A stretch of DNA of 64,000 nucleotides from Pseudomonas sp. Q2-TVG4-2 (GTDB lineage: Bacteria > Pseudomonadota > Gammaproteobacteria > Pseudomonadales > Pseudomonadaceae), in the NCBI RefSeq assembly GCF_013620795.1, contig NZ_LGLW01000003.1, forward strand, positions 62,001 to 126,000, in the 5' to 3' direction. The notes below the pieces were generated by a model. That model was given only the letters and a program-made list of their open reading frames with translations. It searched no databases and was not told where the DNA came from. Below, piece after piece: positions 1 through 8,669 of the stretch; the first letter of the stretch is position 1; each line of letters begins with the position of its first letter. Made by a program: the position numbers and the translations under genes.

Positions 1-516
1 CAGCAGCCGGCCGCCGGGCTTGAGAACCCTTAACATCGACGCAATGGCGTCTTCTTTGTGCGTCACGTTGCGCAGGCCGAAGGCGATGGTGACCACGTCG
101 AAGTGGTTGTCCGGGAACGGCAGTTTCTCGGCGTCGGCCTGAACGAACTTCACGTTGCCGGCCACGCCCTTGTCGAGCAGGCGGTCACGGCCGACCTTGA
201 GCATGGACGCGTTGATATCGGCCAGCACCACTTCGCCGGTCGGGCCGACGATGCGCGAGAACTGGCGCGCCAGATCGCCAGTGCCGCCAGCGATATCCAG
301 CACCCGGTTTCCGTGGCGCACGCCAGACAGCTCGATGGTAAAGCGCTTCCAGAGGCGATGTACGCCGCCGGACATCAGGTCGTTCATCAGGTCGTATTTG
401 GCGGCTACAGAGTGAAAAACCTCGGCCACCTTGTGCGCTTTTTCGCTCTCCGGCACGTTCTTGTAGCCGAAGTGGGTGGTGGGCTCTGCGTCACGCTCTT
501 TGCGGGGATCGGTCAT
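1..516 (-). CDS. ubiE: Ubiquinone/menaquinone biosynthesis C-methyltransferase UbiE (N-terminal part)
   Basis: This is the first 172 codons of UbiE, the SAM-dependent C-methyltransferase of ubiquinone and menaquinone synthesis; the rest lies beyond the window edge (the family is about 250 residues). Reading the minus strand from the ATG at 516 gives MTDPRKERD, then the [12 protein letters not shown] segment typical of UbiE, the SAM-binding stretch [12 protein letters not shown], and later [11 protein letters not shown] and [14 protein letters not shown], all diagnostic of the family. It faces the PHA-region gene at 714 divergently, with about 200 bp between them. Identification is firm; the C-terminal half cannot be checked. 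Confidence 0.96.
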   Translation of the reverse strand, partial: MTDPRKERDAEPTTHFGYKNVPESEKAHKVAEVFHSVAAKYDLMNDLMSGGVHRLWKRFTIELSGVRHGNRVLDIAGGTGDLARQFSRIVGPTGEVVLADINASMLKVGRDRLLDKGVAGNVKFVQADAEKLPFPDNHFDVVTIAFGLRNVTHKEDAIASMLRVLKPGGRLL

Positions 517-713
517 GTCACTGTCACCGGAAGAATGTGCCCGCATTCTAAACCTAAAAACGCCGTCGAGCGCGAAGCCACAAGCGTCAAGTCAGCGCAG
601 AGAGTGCCGGCAGTTCTGGCGTCGATGGCTCGCTGATGCACTGACGGCCGGCAACCGGATGCGCCGCTTGCTATAGTGCGCGCCTTTGTTCCGGCCCGCA
701 GTCAGGAGTCGCC

Positions 714-992
714 ATGGCCCGCATCATCGTTGAACGTACCCACAGTCTCGGTCGAGATGCAGCACGGCGGAAAGCCGAGCAATTGGCGGCGAACCTGGCC
801 ACCGATTTCGGCGTACGCTGCCAGTGGCAGGGCGATGTGCTGGAAGTCAGACGCAGCGGCGCGGATGGCCGTATCGAGGTTGAGGAAAACCGCGTTCGGG
901 TCCAGCTGAATCTCGGCGTGTTGCTGTCGGCAATGGGCAGCAATATCCAAGGGCAGATCGAGCGCGCGTTGGACAAGGCGCTGCAGGCCTGA
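714..992 (+). CDS. Polyhydroxyalkanoic acid system family protein (small PHA-region protein)
   Basis: A 92-residue protein matching the small polyhydroxyalkanoic acid system family that sits beside PHA genes in pseudomonads. It begins MARIIVERTHSLGRDAARRK, followed by an alternating beta-strand region and a C-terminal amphipathic helix (IERALDKALQA). The biochemical role is not established; the family is named for genomic context. In P. aeruginosa the equivalent gene lies between phaI and ubiE. Here it is next to ubiE, but the phaC-phaZ-phaC-phaD-phaF-phaI genes that normally lie on its other side are absent and a DUF971 gene follows directly. The start is an ATG after a short AGGAGTCGCC leader, which is a good ribosome site. 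Confidence 0.85.
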   Translation: MARIIVERTHSLGRDAARRKAEQLAANLATDFGVRCQWQGDVLEVRRSGADGRIEVEENRVRVQLNLGVLLSAMGSNIQGQIERALDKALQA

Positions 993-1013
993 GGCCAACC
1001 CGCAGCGAACTGA

Positions 1014-1394
1014 TCAGAGCATCATTTTCACCGGCGAGATGTCTGGGTCACGGGACTTTCCTGCTTTCGCCAGTGCGTCCACGTACTCATCCCAGAGCTG
1101 TTGCTGATGGCTCGCCAAGTGATAGAGGTAGTCCCAGGTATACAGGCCGCTGTCGTGTCCATCGCTGAAGGTCAGCTTCAGCGCGTATTGACCGGCCGGC
1201 TCGATACCTTCCAGCGCGACATTGACCTTGCCGGTCTGCAGGATCGGGTTGCCGTGACCCTGCACTTCAGCTGACGGCGAGTGCACCCTTAGAAATTCGG
1301 CTGGCAGGACGTAACGTTGATTGGCGCCGTATTCGAGCTCCAGCGTCTTTGATTTCTTGTGCAGCTTGATCGCGGTGGGGATGCGCATCGGCAT
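1014..1394 (-). CDS. DUF971 (gamma-butyrobetaine hydroxylase-like N-terminal) protein
   Basis: A 126-residue single-domain DUF971 protein. It shows the family's features: an early KKSKTLELEYG strand, LPAEFLRVHSPSAEVQGHG, and the conserved GLYTWDYLYHLA motif near residues 83-94. Homologous domains occur at the N terminus of gamma-butyrobetaine hydroxylases and in iron-sulfur-linked proteins, but no function is proven for the stand-alone form. It follows hslU in the same direction, as in other pseudomonads, so it is probably the distal gene of the hslVU unit. About 107 bp with short AGCTTGAAGCTTGAAGCTTGA-type repeats separate it from hslU. Confidence 0.88.
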   Translation of the reverse strand: MPMRIPTAIKLHKKSKTLELEYGANQRYVLPAEFLRVHSPSAEVQGHGNPILQTGKVNVALEGIEPAGQYALKLTFSDGHDSGLYTWDYLYHLASHQQQLWDEYVDALAKAGKSRDPDISPVKMML

Positions 1395-1501
1395 ACTCCA
1401 TATGGACTTGAAGCTTGAAGCTTGAGCGATAGCCAGAGCTGGCGCGAAGTCTAGGTACCGGCTCCGCTCTTCTAGCTTCTGACTTCCAGCTTCCGGCTGC
1501 G

Positions 1502-2845
1502 TTAAAGGATATACCGCGACAGATCTTCGTCTTCGGCCAGCTCGCCGAGGTGGCTGTTGACGTAGTCGGTGTCGATGCGGATGGGTTCGCCGTTCTGCTG
1601 ACCCGCCAGGTCTCCGGCGCTGAACGATACTTCCTCCAGCAACCGCTCGAGCAGCGTGTGCAGCCGGCGCGCGCCGATATTTTCCGTCTTCTCGTTGACC
1701 TGCCAGGCGATCTGAGCGAGGCGTTTGATGCCGTCGGCGGTGAATTCGATTGCCAGTCCTTCGGTCTTCAGCAACTCGCGGTACTGCTCGGTGAGCGAGG
1801 CATGCGGCTCGGTGAGGATGCGTTCGAAGTCCTCCGGCGACAGCGCTTTGAGCTCGACGCGGATCGGCAGACGACCTTGCAGCTCAGGCACCAGATCGCT
1901 GGGCTTGGACAGATGGAAGGCACCGCTGGCGATGAACAGGATGTGGTCGGTCTTGACCATGCCCAGCTTGGTGTTGACCGTGCTGCCTTCAATGAGTGGC
2001 AGGAGGTCGCGCTGAACGCCTTCGCGGGACACATCGGCGCCACCGGTGTTGCCGCGCTTGGCAACCTTATCGATCTCGTCGATGAAGACGATGCCGTTCT
2101 GCTCCACCGCTTCCAGCGCGCGGGCCTTGAGTTCTTCCTCGTTGACCAGGCGCGCGGCTTCCTCGTCGCGGACCAACTTGAGGGCGTCCTTGATCTTCAG
2201 CTTGCGGGTCTTTTTCTTGCCTTTGCCCATGTTGGAGAAGAGGTTCTGCAGCTGGTTGGTCATCTCCTCCATGCCTGGCGGGGCCATGATCTCCACGCCA
2301 CCGGGATTTTCCGCCACTTCGATATCGATTTCCTTGTCGTCCAGCAGGCCTTCGCGCAGGCGCTTGCGAAACAGCTGGCGGGTGTTGGAGTCGGTGCTCT
2401 GCACCGGCTCCTCGCTGAAGCCGGCCGGGCGCGCCTGCGGCAGCAGCGCATCGAGAATGCGCTCCTCGGCCGCATCTTCGGCGCGGTGACGCATCTTGCC
2501 GACTTCCTGCTCGCGCATCATTTTCAGCGCAGCATCGGCCAGGTCGCGGATGATCGATTCGACGTCACGGCCGACATAGCCGACTTCGGTGAACTTGGTC
2601 GCTTCCACCTTGATAAATGGCGCATTGGCCAGTTTGGCCAGGCGACGGGCGATTTCGGTCTTGCCGACGCCGGTTGGGCCGATCATGAGGATGTTTTTCG
2701 GGGTGACTTCCGGGCGCAGCTCAGCGGACAGCTGCATGCGCCTCCAGCGGTTACGCAGGGCAATGGCGACGGCGCGCTTGGCGTCGTCCTGGCCGATGAT
2801 ATGGCGGTTGAGTTCGTGGACGATCTCGCGGGGCGTCATGGACAT
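1502..2845 (-). CDS. hslU: ATP-dependent protease ATPase subunit HslU
   Basis: HslU (ClpY) is the AAA+ unfoldase that feeds proteins to the HslV peptidase in the cytoplasm. At 447 residues it is full length. Visible features are the Walker A loop GPTGVGKT (56-63), the substrate-gripping pore loop GYVG (89-92), the variable I domain (about 110-240), Walker [10 protein letters not shown] (about 252-260), a sensor region ending in NIGARRL, and the C-terminal tail LSRYIL that inserts into HslV to activate it. It is the second gene after hslV, 27 bp downstream, and should be cotranscribed from the heat-shock promoter at 3456-3484. Confidence 0.98.
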   Translation of the reverse strand: MSMTPREIVHELNRHIIGQDDAKRAVAIALRNRWRRMQLSAELRPEVTPKNILMIGPTGVGKTEIARRLAKLANAPFIKVEATKFTEVGYVGRDVESIIRDLADAALKMMREQEVGKMRHRAEDAAEERILDALLPQARPAGFSEEPVQSTDSNTRQLFRKRLREGLLDDKEIDIEVAENPGGVEIMAPPGMEEMTNQLQNLFSNMGKGKKKTRKLKIKDALKLVRDEEAARLVNEEELKARALEAVEQNGIVFIDEIDKVAKRGNTGGADVSREGVQRDLLPLIEGSTVNTKLGMVKTDHILFIASGAFHLSKPSDLVPELQGRLPIRVELKALSPEDFERILTEPHASLTEQYRELLKTEGLAIEFTADGIKRLAQIAWQVNEKTENIGARRLHTLLERLLEEVSFSAGDLAGQQNGEPIRIDTDYVNSHLGELAEDEDLSRYIL

Positions 2846-2872
2846 GGTGCTTACTCCGGGGCTCGAGAGCGA

Positions 2873-3409
2873 TCAGATCGCGCTGTCGAGCTCCTCGATG
2901 GTCAGATTCTGGTTGGTGAAGACGCAGATGGTGCCGGCGATATTCAGCGCGGTTTCGGTGATGTCCTGGGCGGACATGCTGTCGTCTCCCTTCTGCATCA
3001 GCGCCATGGCGGCTGCCTGGGCGAAACCGCCACCGGAGCCCATGGCGATCAGGTCGTTTTCCGGCTGCACCACGTCACCGTTGCCGGTGATGATCAGCGA
3101 AGCGTCCTTGTTGGCAACCGCGAGCATGGCTTCCAGACGGCTGAGCGAACGGTCGGTCCGCCAGTCCTTGGCCAGTTCGACGGCAGCGCGCACGAGGTGG
3201 CCTTGATGTTTTTCCAGCTGGCCCTCGAAGCGCTCGAACAGGGTGAAGGCATCGGCGGTGGCGCCAGCGAATCCGGCCAGCACCTGGCCGTGGTAGAGAC
3301 GTCGCACCTTCTTGGCGTTGCCTTTCATGACGGTGTTGCCCAGGGAAACCTGGCCGTCGCCGCCCATGACGACTTTGCCGTTGCGGCGCACTGAAACGAT
3401 GGTGGTCAA
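2873..3409 (-). CDS. hslV: ATP-dependent protease peptidase subunit HslV
   Basis: HslV (ClpQ) is the proteasome-like threonine peptidase of the HslVU complex. The mature protein begins [19 protein letters not shown], where the first Thr is the nucleophile. The open frame extends far upstream (to 3646), but the family start is fixed by this N terminus. The initiating codon is therefore the TTG at 3409-3407, preceded by a GGAG ribosome site 7 nt upstream; this gives 178 codons, the usual length. A long N-terminal extension would block the catalytic Thr and is not credible. It is followed by hslU and preceded by a sigma-32 promoter. Confidence 0.97.
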   Translation of the reverse strand: MTTIVSVRRNGKVVMGGDGQVSLGNTVMKGNAKKVRRLYHGQVLAGFAGATADAFTLFERFEGQLEKHQGHLVRAAVELAKDWRTDRSLSRLEAMLAVANKDASLIITGNGDVVQPENDLIAMGSGGGFAQAAAMALMQKGDDSMSAQDITETALNIAGTICVFTNQNLTIEELDSAI

Positions 3410-3455
3410 AGGAAAATCTCCACGCAGCGGGGCGATGAATGCCCGAATGCGGTTG

Positions 3456-3484
3456 ATATGGGGGACGCTGCCACGCATTTCAAC
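3456..3484 (-). promoter_or_regulatory. Sigma-32 (heat-shock) promoter of hslVU
   Basis: On the minus strand the -35 element GTTGAA (3484-3479) and the -10 element CCCCATAT (3463-3456) are separated by 15 bp. The -10 is a complete match to the sigma-32 consensus CCCCATnT and the -35 differs at one base from CTTGAA. The -10 ends about 46 bp before the hslV TTG, leaving a short leader. hslVU is a known heat-shock operon, so position and sequence agree. Confidence 0.85.
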
Positions 3485-3667
3485 CGGCGTTCGGGATTCG
3501 GGTCCCCGGACGCCGCGTCCTGCCTTATCGGCGCGGACCAATGGGCTGAGATTGTCAGGCAGCGCCGCACCAGCCGCTGGGCGGCTCGATGGCGCGGCGG
3601 GATCATCGCGGAGGGCGATGACCTGTCGGCACGGAAGCATGCTCACGCCAGGGGCGCATGGATCCGG

Positions 3668-4129
3668 TTATTGCAGGGCGAAATCCAGCTGCCGCCAGGC
3701 CTCGTAAACGGCGACGGCAACGGTATTGGAGAGATTCAGGCTGCGGCTGTCCGGGCGCATCGGCAGACGCAGGCGTTGCTCGTTCGGCAGTGCATCGCGG
3801 ATCTCCGGCGGCAGGCCGCGGCTCTCGGGGCCGAACAGAAAGGCATCGCCGCGCTGGAACTGCACCTGATGAAAGGGCTGTGAACCCTTGGTGGTAAAGG
3901 CGAACAATCGCGTCTGGCCGATGCTCGCCAGACAGCTGTCAAGATCCGCATGACGCTGGAGCGGCGCATACTCGTGGTAATCCAGGCCGGCCCGGCGCAG
4001 GCGCTTGTCATCCAGCTCGAAGCCCAGCGGTTCGATCAGATGCAGGCTGCAGCCGGCATTGGCGCAGAGCCTGATAATGTTGCCGGTATTCGGCGGAATC
4101 TCCGGCTGGAAAAGGATCACATGGAACAT
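3668..4129 (-). CDS. trmL: tRNA (cytidine(34)-2'-O)-methyltransferase TrmL
   Basis: TrmL is a SPOUT-class enzyme that 2'-O-methylates the wobble base of tRNA-Leu isoacceptors. From the ATG at 4129 the protein is 153 residues ([17 protein letters not shown]); a GTG nine bases further up is possible but less likely. Family motifs are [11 protein letters not shown] near the N terminus, FGPESRGLP in the middle, and the knotted C-terminal SAM-binding segment [19 protein letters not shown]. It lies upstream of hslV in the same direction but 180 bp beyond the heat-shock promoter, so it is probably a separate transcript. Its start overlaps the start of the divergent gene at 4128. Confidence 0.95.
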   Translation of the reverse strand: MFHVILFQPEIPPNTGNIIRLCANAGCSLHLIEPLGFELDDKRLRRAGLDYHEYAPLQRHADLDSCLASIGQTRLFAFTTKGSQPFHQVQFQRGDAFLFGPESRGLPPEIRDALPNEQRLRLPMRPDSRSLNLSNTVAVAVYEAWRQLDFALQ

Positions 4130-4568
4130 GCGCGTCACCGACTCAGAAAACGACCGGCATTCTACTGTGCCAAGCGATCCGTTACGCCGTCATCGTCGGC
4201 GCTTTTTCGGCTCGCTGGTGCTGATCGGATTGCTGGTGGGTGCCTTGATCGGTCGCGTCACGGCGCCGGGTCCGGTGCAATTGCTGCGGGTTGAGCCGGT
4301 CGCCGACGGTCTGCAACTGTGGTTCGATCGCGAGCCGCAGCTGTACAGCCAGGATGTCGACGGCGCGGTTGGCATGCTGTTCCAGGCGCAGGGCAGCGCT
4401 GGCAATGGGCGGCTTGAGCTCGATGGCACGAGCGTCGGCTGGCGCCTGCAAATCACGGAGAGGGGCCTGCTGTTGCACTTCGTGGCGACTCGACCGCTGG
4501 TTGCTGACTGGGACGGCGAGGAGCGGGACGGCGATTGGTTGTTGCAGGTGAGGGTCGCGCCACGCTGA
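4128..4568 (+). CDS. Single-pass membrane hypothetical protein
   Basis: A 146-residue protein of unknown function. The ATG at 4128 ([11 protein letters not shown]) is preferred over upstream starts because an AAGGA ribosome site lies just ahead and the longer reading overlaps trmL antisense. A basic stretch ([10 protein letters not shown]) precedes one hydrophobic segment, about residues 27-43, suggesting an N-in inner-membrane anchor. The remaining roughly 100 residues form a beta-rich domain ([28 protein letters not shown]) that would be periplasmic. It lies between ntrC and trmL, matching the conserved hypothetical gene at this place in P. aeruginosa as I recall. Its start codon overlaps that of trmL on the other strand by 2 bp. 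Confidence 0.75.
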   Translation: MRVTDSENDRHSTVPSDPLRRHRRRFFGSLVLIGLLVGALIGRVTAPGPVQLLRVEPVADGLQLWFDREPQLYSQDVDGAVGMLFQAQGSAGNGRLELDGTSVGWRLQITERGLLLHFVATRPLVADWDGEERDGDWLLQVRVAPR

Positions 4569-4590
4569 CCGCGACCCACACATCGTTCGG

Positions 4591-6027
4591 TCAGCTGTCC
4601 TCGCCCTCGTCGTCATCACCGGCGTCGCCACCCATGCCCAATTCCTTGATTTTTCGCGTCAGGGTATTGCGCCCCCAGCCGAGCAGCAGGGCCGCATCGC
4701 GGCGTCGGCCGGCGGTGTGCTTGAGGGCTGTCTCGATCATGATCCGCTCGAATGCCGGCACCGCTTCGTCGAGCAGGCTGGACTGACCGCGTGCCAGTGC
4801 CAGGTCGGCCCATTGATGCAGCGCCTGCTCCCAGTTGTTCGACGGCAGGGCGTCGGCGTGCTGATTGAGCAACTCCGGGGGGAGGTCGCTGACGTGGACT
4901 TCGCGCCCTGAGGCCATCACTGTGATCCAGCGACAGGTGTTTTCCAGCTGGCGTACGTTGCCCGGCCAGGGCAGGTTTTGCATATATTCTTCGGTCTCGG
5001 GTTTGAGCAGCTTGGTCTCGACGGCCAGCTCCTGCGCGGCACTGACGAGGAAATGCCTGACCAATGCGGGAATGTCTTCGCGTCGATCGGACAGCCGCGG
5101 AATGTGGATGCGAATGACGTTCAGGCGATGGAACAGGTCTTCGCGGAATTTGCCGGCCTGCACCAGGGTTTCCAGATCCTGGTGGGTGGCTGCGATGATG
5201 CGGACGTCGACCTTTACCGGCGTGTGGCCGCCGACGCGGTAGAACTCTCCGTCGGCCAAGACGCGCAGCAGGCGGGTCTGGGTATCGGCGGGCATATCGC
5301 CGATTTCGTCCAGGAACAGGGTGCCGCCATCGGCTTGTTCGAAGCGCCCGCGGCGCAGGTTGGCCGCACCGGTGAAGGCGCCTTTCTCGTGACCGAACAG
5401 CTCCGATTCCATCAGGTCTTTCGGGATGGCCGCCATGTTCAATGCGATGAACGGCGATGCTGCGCGCGGGCTGTGACGATGCAGTGCGTGTGCAACCAGT
5501 TCCTTGCCGGTGCCCGACTCACCATTGATTAGCACGGTGATGTTGGAATGCGAAAGGCGGCCGATGGCGCGAAAGACTTCCTGCATCGCCGGCGCCTCGC
5601 CGATTATTTCCGGCGTGTGGTGCTGGTTGGTGGGCTCCTGCAGGTTCTGCTGTTCCTGCGCATGCTGGTTGGCGCGCTTGACCAGTGACACGGCGTCGTC
5701 GACGTCGAATGGCTTGGGCAGGTATTCGAAGGCGCCGCCCTGGTAGGACGCCACCGCGCTGTCGAGGTCCGAATGTGCGGTCATGATGATCACCGGCAGG
5801 CGCGGGTACAGCTCGCGGATCTGCGCCAGCAGATCCAGGCCGCTGATGCCGGGCATGCGAATGTCGGAGATGATCACATCCGGTTGTTGCCGTGCCAGGC
5901 GGGCGAGCACGCTGTCGGCACTGTCGAAGCTCTGCGTGGCCATACCTTCCTGTTGCAGAGCCTTTTCCAGTACCCAGCGGATGGAGCGGTCGTCATCGAC
6001 GATCCAGACATTTTCGCTTCGACTCAT
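4591..6027 (-). CDS. ntrC: Nitrogen regulation response regulator NtrC (GlnG)
   Basis: NtrC is the sigma-54-dependent activator of nitrogen-starvation genes. From the ATG at 6027 ([15 protein letters not shown], preceded by AGGAG) it has 478 residues. The receiver domain carries acidic residues D11-D12, phospho-acceptor D55 ([10 protein letters not shown]) and K105. The AAA+ domain has Walker A GESGTGKE (169-176), the sigma-54 contact loop GAFTGA (216-221) and [10 protein letters not shown] as Walker B. A Fis-type helix-turn-helix ([20 protein letters not shown]) closes the protein. The start overlaps the ntrB stop in ATGA, indicating translational coupling. It probably activates glnA through the site at 10270. 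Confidence 0.98.
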   Translation of the reverse strand: MSRSENVWIVDDDRSIRWVLEKALQQEGMATQSFDSADSVLARLARQQPDVIISDIRMPGISGLDLLAQIRELYPRLPVIIMTAHSDLDSAVASYQGGAFEYLPKPFDVDDAVSLVKRANQHAQEQQNLQEPTNQHHTPEIIGEAPAMQEVFRAIGRLSHSNITVLINGESGTGKELVAHALHRHSPRAASPFIALNMAAIPKDLMESELFGHEKGAFTGAANLRRGRFEQADGGTLFLDEIGDMPADTQTRLLRVLADGEFYRVGGHTPVKVDVRIIAATHQDLETLVQAGKFREDLFHRLNVIRIHIPRLSDRREDIPALVRHFLVSAAQELAVETKLLKPETEEYMQNLPWPGNVRQLENTCRWITVMASGREVHVSDLPPELLNQHADALPSNNWEQALHQWADLALARGQSSLLDEAVPAFERIMIETALKHTAGRRRDAALLLGWGRNTLTRKIKELGMGGDAGDDDEGEDS

Positions 6028-7106
6028 GCGCAAGGAGCTCCTTGTTCCAGCGGCAGGAAGATCGAGAACGCGGTATGGCCGGGATGGCTCTCGCATTCGA
6101 TCAGGCCCTGGTGCTGGCTGATGATGTTCTGGGTGATGGCCAGGCCAAGTCCGGTACCGTCCGGGCGGCCGCTGACCATCGGATAAAAGAGCGTGTTCTG
6201 CAGGTCGGCTGGGATGCCCGGCCCGTTGTCGATGATCTCGACACGTGCAACCAGGCGATGCCGAACATGGCCGATGGTGAACTGACGCAGGGTGCGCGTG
6301 CGCAGGGTCAGCCGCGCAAGCCCCAGTTCGCTCTGCCCGGCCAAGGCCTGCATGGCGTTGCGCATGATGTTGAGCACCGCCTGGATCATCTGCTCACGGT
6401 CGAGCAGCACTTCGGGGATGCTCGGGTCGTAGTCACGCACCAAAATGAGGCTGCCCTGGCTTTCAGCCTCGATCAGGCTGGCCACATGCTCGAGCACTTC
6501 GTGAATGTTGATCATCGACAGCGACGGCAGCTTGTTCGAGCCGAGCATCCGGTCGACCAGATTTCGTAGCCGGTCGGCCTCCTCGATGATCACCTCCGTG
6601 TAGTCCTTGAGATGCTCATCGGGCAGCTCCCGCGCCAGCAGTTGCGCCGCACCGCGGATGCCGCCGAGCGGGTTCTTGATCTCATGGGCGAGGCCGCGCA
6701 CCAGCAGTTTGGTGGTCTCGTGCGCGGACAGCTGCGCCTCTTCCTTAGTGATGCGCAGCAGTCGGTCGCGGGGCAGTACTTCCAGCAGCAGCATGGTTTC
6801 CTGCCGGGACAGTATCGGCGTGACGGCGTAGTCGACAGTCAGCGCCTGGCCGTTGGTGGACGTCAGCGTCGCTTCGCGCTTGGTAAAGGGATGCGCCTGT
6901 TCGACGGCCTGGCGTAGAGCTGCCAGCGCCTCGGGCGACTCAGTGAATAGCTCGCTGATGAACTGGCCGTGGCTGCGCTGGCCGCTCACGGCGAGCAGCA
7001 TTTCCGCCGCCGGATTCATGTATTCCAGGCGCAAGCGCGAATCGAGCAGCAGGGTCGCGGTGGTCAGGTTCTCGATCAGCAGGCGCTGTAGGGCTTCGTT
7101 GATCAT
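6024..7106 (-). CDS. ntrB: Nitrogen regulation sensor histidine kinase NtrB (GlnL)
   Basis: NtrB is the cytosolic PII-controlled kinase and phosphatase of NtrC. With the start at 7106 (MINEALQRLLIENLTTATLL) it is 360 residues; upstream codons in the open frame do not resemble the family. It has an N-terminal PAS domain (about 10-115), the H-box RGLAHEIKNPLGG with phospho-acceptor H141, an N-box (IMRNAMQAL), and G-boxes DNGPGIP and GTGLGLAIT. No membrane segment is seen, as expected for NtrB. The stop overlaps the ntrC start. The start is the least certain point; MQTAM at 7118 is an alternative. Confidence 0.97.
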   Translation of the reverse strand: MINEALQRLLIENLTTATLLLDSRLRLEYMNPAAEMLLAVSGQRSHGQFISELFTESPEALAALRQAVEQAHPFTKREATLTSTNGQALTVDYAVTPILSRQETMLLLEVLPRDRLLRITKEEAQLSAHETTKLLVRGLAHEIKNPLGGIRGAAQLLARELPDEHLKDYTEVIIEEADRLRNLVDRMLGSNKLPSLSMINIHEVLEHVASLIEAESQGSLILVRDYDPSIPEVLLDREQMIQAVLNIMRNAMQALAGQSELGLARLTLRTRTLRQFTIGHVRHRLVARVEIIDNGPGIPADLQNTLFYPMVSGRPDGTGLGLAITQNIISQHQGLIECESHPGHTAFSIFLPLEQGAPCA

Positions 7107-7273
7107 GGCTGTCTGCATCCGATAGGTAAGACGGGAAATGCAAGAAGCAAACCAAGGCGCTCTTTTTCGGCGCAGCGCCGTTCTCTCTAGCGCTCCAGGG
7201 CAGGGCGTCGCCGAAAACGAGTAAAGCGGATCAGACCGGTCCGGCTTGTGCACCATTCAGGTGCATAGAATGG

Positions 7274-7906
7274 TCACAGAAAGGGCACGAAGGGAATATC
7301 TTTCTTTTCCTTGGGCTTGTCCTTCAGCGGACATTCAGGGCGAACGCCGTATTCATCCTTCTTGCATGGGTTGACCATGCGTCTTTGAGCGAGGGAGGTG
7401 CGCAGCAGATGGAAGGTGCGCGGCGGGCTGCTTTGCAATATCAGTCCCTGGCCGTCGACAACTTCCACGACCAGATGGTGGGTACCGCGGTCGACGTTAT
7501 GAAGCGCTAAGGTGGGTTCGCTACTGTCGGGCGCAATCGGGCTGCCATCGAGCAACAGACGATACAGATGGCCGGGCTGTAGCATTGGGTCACTGGTTAC
7601 GCTGACAGACAGTTCGCCCGCGTTGTTGCGGATCGTGGCGTCGGGTTCGGGCTGGACGATATCCAGCAGTCCGTAAGCGAAGCGTCGTCCGCGCGGCGCT
7701 TCGCGTTTTACGGCAGGCAGCGCCACAGGCTGAGCGGGCATGCTGTTGACTGGTTTGGCATCGACCGATTCGACTGCCCGGCCACCCGGGCGGTCGGTGA
7801 ATACGCGATTGCCCTGCGCGTCGATGTAGGTGTAGATGCCGGCGCTGGCGGGCAGCACGAGCAGCGAAAACAGGGCGAGCAGGCCGAGCCTGAGGGTCGC
7901 TTTCAT
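7274..7906 (-). CDS. Secreted DUF4124 domain protein
   Basis: A 210-residue exported protein. A signal peptide (basic MKATLR, hydrophobic core, ending near PASAG at about residue 23) leads into a DUF4124 domain, IYTYIDAQGNRVFTDRPGG. A proline-rich linker follows, then a beta-rich C-terminal domain of the kind found after DUF4124 (LYRLLLDGSPIAPDS, DRGTHHLVVEVVDGQG). The tail is lysine-rich (KDKPKEKKDIP). Molecular function is unknown; DUF4124 is usually envelope-associated. Its ATG overlaps the stop of the related upstream gene (ATGA), and the two proteins share the same layout, so they look like a tandem duplication in the glnA-ntrBC interval. Confidence 0.85.
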   Translation of the reverse strand: MKATLRLGLLALFSLLVLPASAGIYTYIDAQGNRVFTDRPGGRAVESVDAKPVNSMPAQPVALPAVKREAPRGRRFAYGLLDIVQPEPDATIRNNAGELSVSVTSDPMLQPGHLYRLLLDGSPIAPDSSEPTLALHNVDRGTHHLVVEVVDGQGLILQSSPPRTFHLLRTSLAQRRMVNPCKKDEYGVRPECPLKDKPKEKKDIPFVPFL

Positions 7907-8433
7907 CTGCGTGCGGGACTGGAGGTATGCACCCGCTGCACAGTGAATGCTTCTGTGCTGCGCTGCAGCACTCGGTCACCGCTGAGCACCTCGACTTCCA
8001 GCAAGTGGCTGCCTCGATCAACATTATTCAGTTGCAGCGAAGTGTCGCTGCTCGGTGGCGCTTGTGGAATACCATCGAGCAGAAAGCGGATCTGGTGGCC
8101 TTGCTTCAACGGCGGGTCGAGCTGGGCGTTGACGACAAAGGTGCCATTGTTGGCGCGCAGCGCCTGCTCATCGGGAATGCCGCCGATGGCCAGGCTCCGG
8201 TAGGGCTGTGGCTGTCCGCCTTCCTCGCCATTTTCCTGCGCCAGCGGCGGCGGGGGTTCGGGTGTGCGGATGTTGACCGTATTGGCCGGCGGCAAGTCGA
8301 CCGTGTCGGCGGCGACGCCCTCCGGCGGCTGATTAGTGAACACCGTATTGCCCTTGTCGTCGGTGTACTTGTAGATCTGCGCCAGGGCCGGAGCCGTGGC
8401 GAGCAAAAGCAGGCTGAACAATGCGATGCGCAT
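7903..8433 (-). CDS. Secreted DUF4124 domain protein
   Basis: A 176-residue paralogue of the neighbouring protein. The ATG at 8433 is chosen because it begins a clear signal peptide (MRIALFSLLLLATAPALAQ) and has GGAG 8 nt upstream; the open frame extends further but without signal-like sequence. The mature part starts IYKYTDDKGNTVFTNQPPEG, the DUF4124 signature, followed by a proline-rich linker (RTPEPPPPLAQEN) and the same C-terminal beta domain (IRFLLDGIPQAPPSS, DRGSHLLEVEVLSGD) as the next gene. The role is unknown. It lies downstream of the glnA terminator and is probably transcribed with the 7274-7906 gene. Confidence 0.85.
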   Translation of the reverse strand: MRIALFSLLLLATAPALAQIYKYTDDKGNTVFTNQPPEGVAADTVDLPPANTVNIRTPEPPPPLAQENGEEGGQPQPYRSLAIGGIPDEQALRANNGTFVVNAQLDPPLKQGHQIRFLLDGIPQAPPSSDTSLQLNNVDRGSHLLEVEVLSGDRVLQRSTEAFTVQRVHTSSPARR

Positions 8434-8590
8434 GAGGAAGCTCCGCGGATGGGTATTGCAAGCCTTGCACCGCCTGGGCGTGCAAGCAAGCTCGATCCGC
8501 GTGATTTGGGAGCGGCAGCAACCTGGGCTCAATCGTTTGGACGAGCGCGATCGGTGGTGGCTGTCACAGCCGCTGAGTTTCCGGCCCGGA

Positions 8591-8652
8591 AAAACGAACC
8601 CCGCCGAAAGGCGGGGTTCATTCGCAAACGAGGCCTCCCGAAGGAGGCCTCG
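8591..8652 (-). terminator. Tandem hairpin terminator after glnA
   Basis: Two perfect 10-bp stems with tetraloops lie just past the glnA stop. The first (8652-8629, minus reading) has arms CGAGGCCTCC and GGAGGCCTCG. The second (8619-8596) has arms GAACCCCGCC and GGCGGGGTTC and is followed on the minus strand by a run of T residues, as in a Rho-independent terminator. The pair should end glnA transcripts before the DUF4124 genes. Confidence 0.85.
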
Positions 8653-8669
8653 TGGTCGCGCGGACCGGC

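Noticed and set aside
1550-3394. 614-codon plus-strand open frame opposite hslU and hslV
   Set aside because: It lies antisense to two firmly identified genes; the high GC content keeps the opposite frame open, and its translation has no family resemblance.
8591-8652. Riboswitch or regulatory RNA downstream of glnA
   Set aside because: The two perfect hairpins with a T-run are fully explained as a terminator, and no aptamer-like structure is visible.
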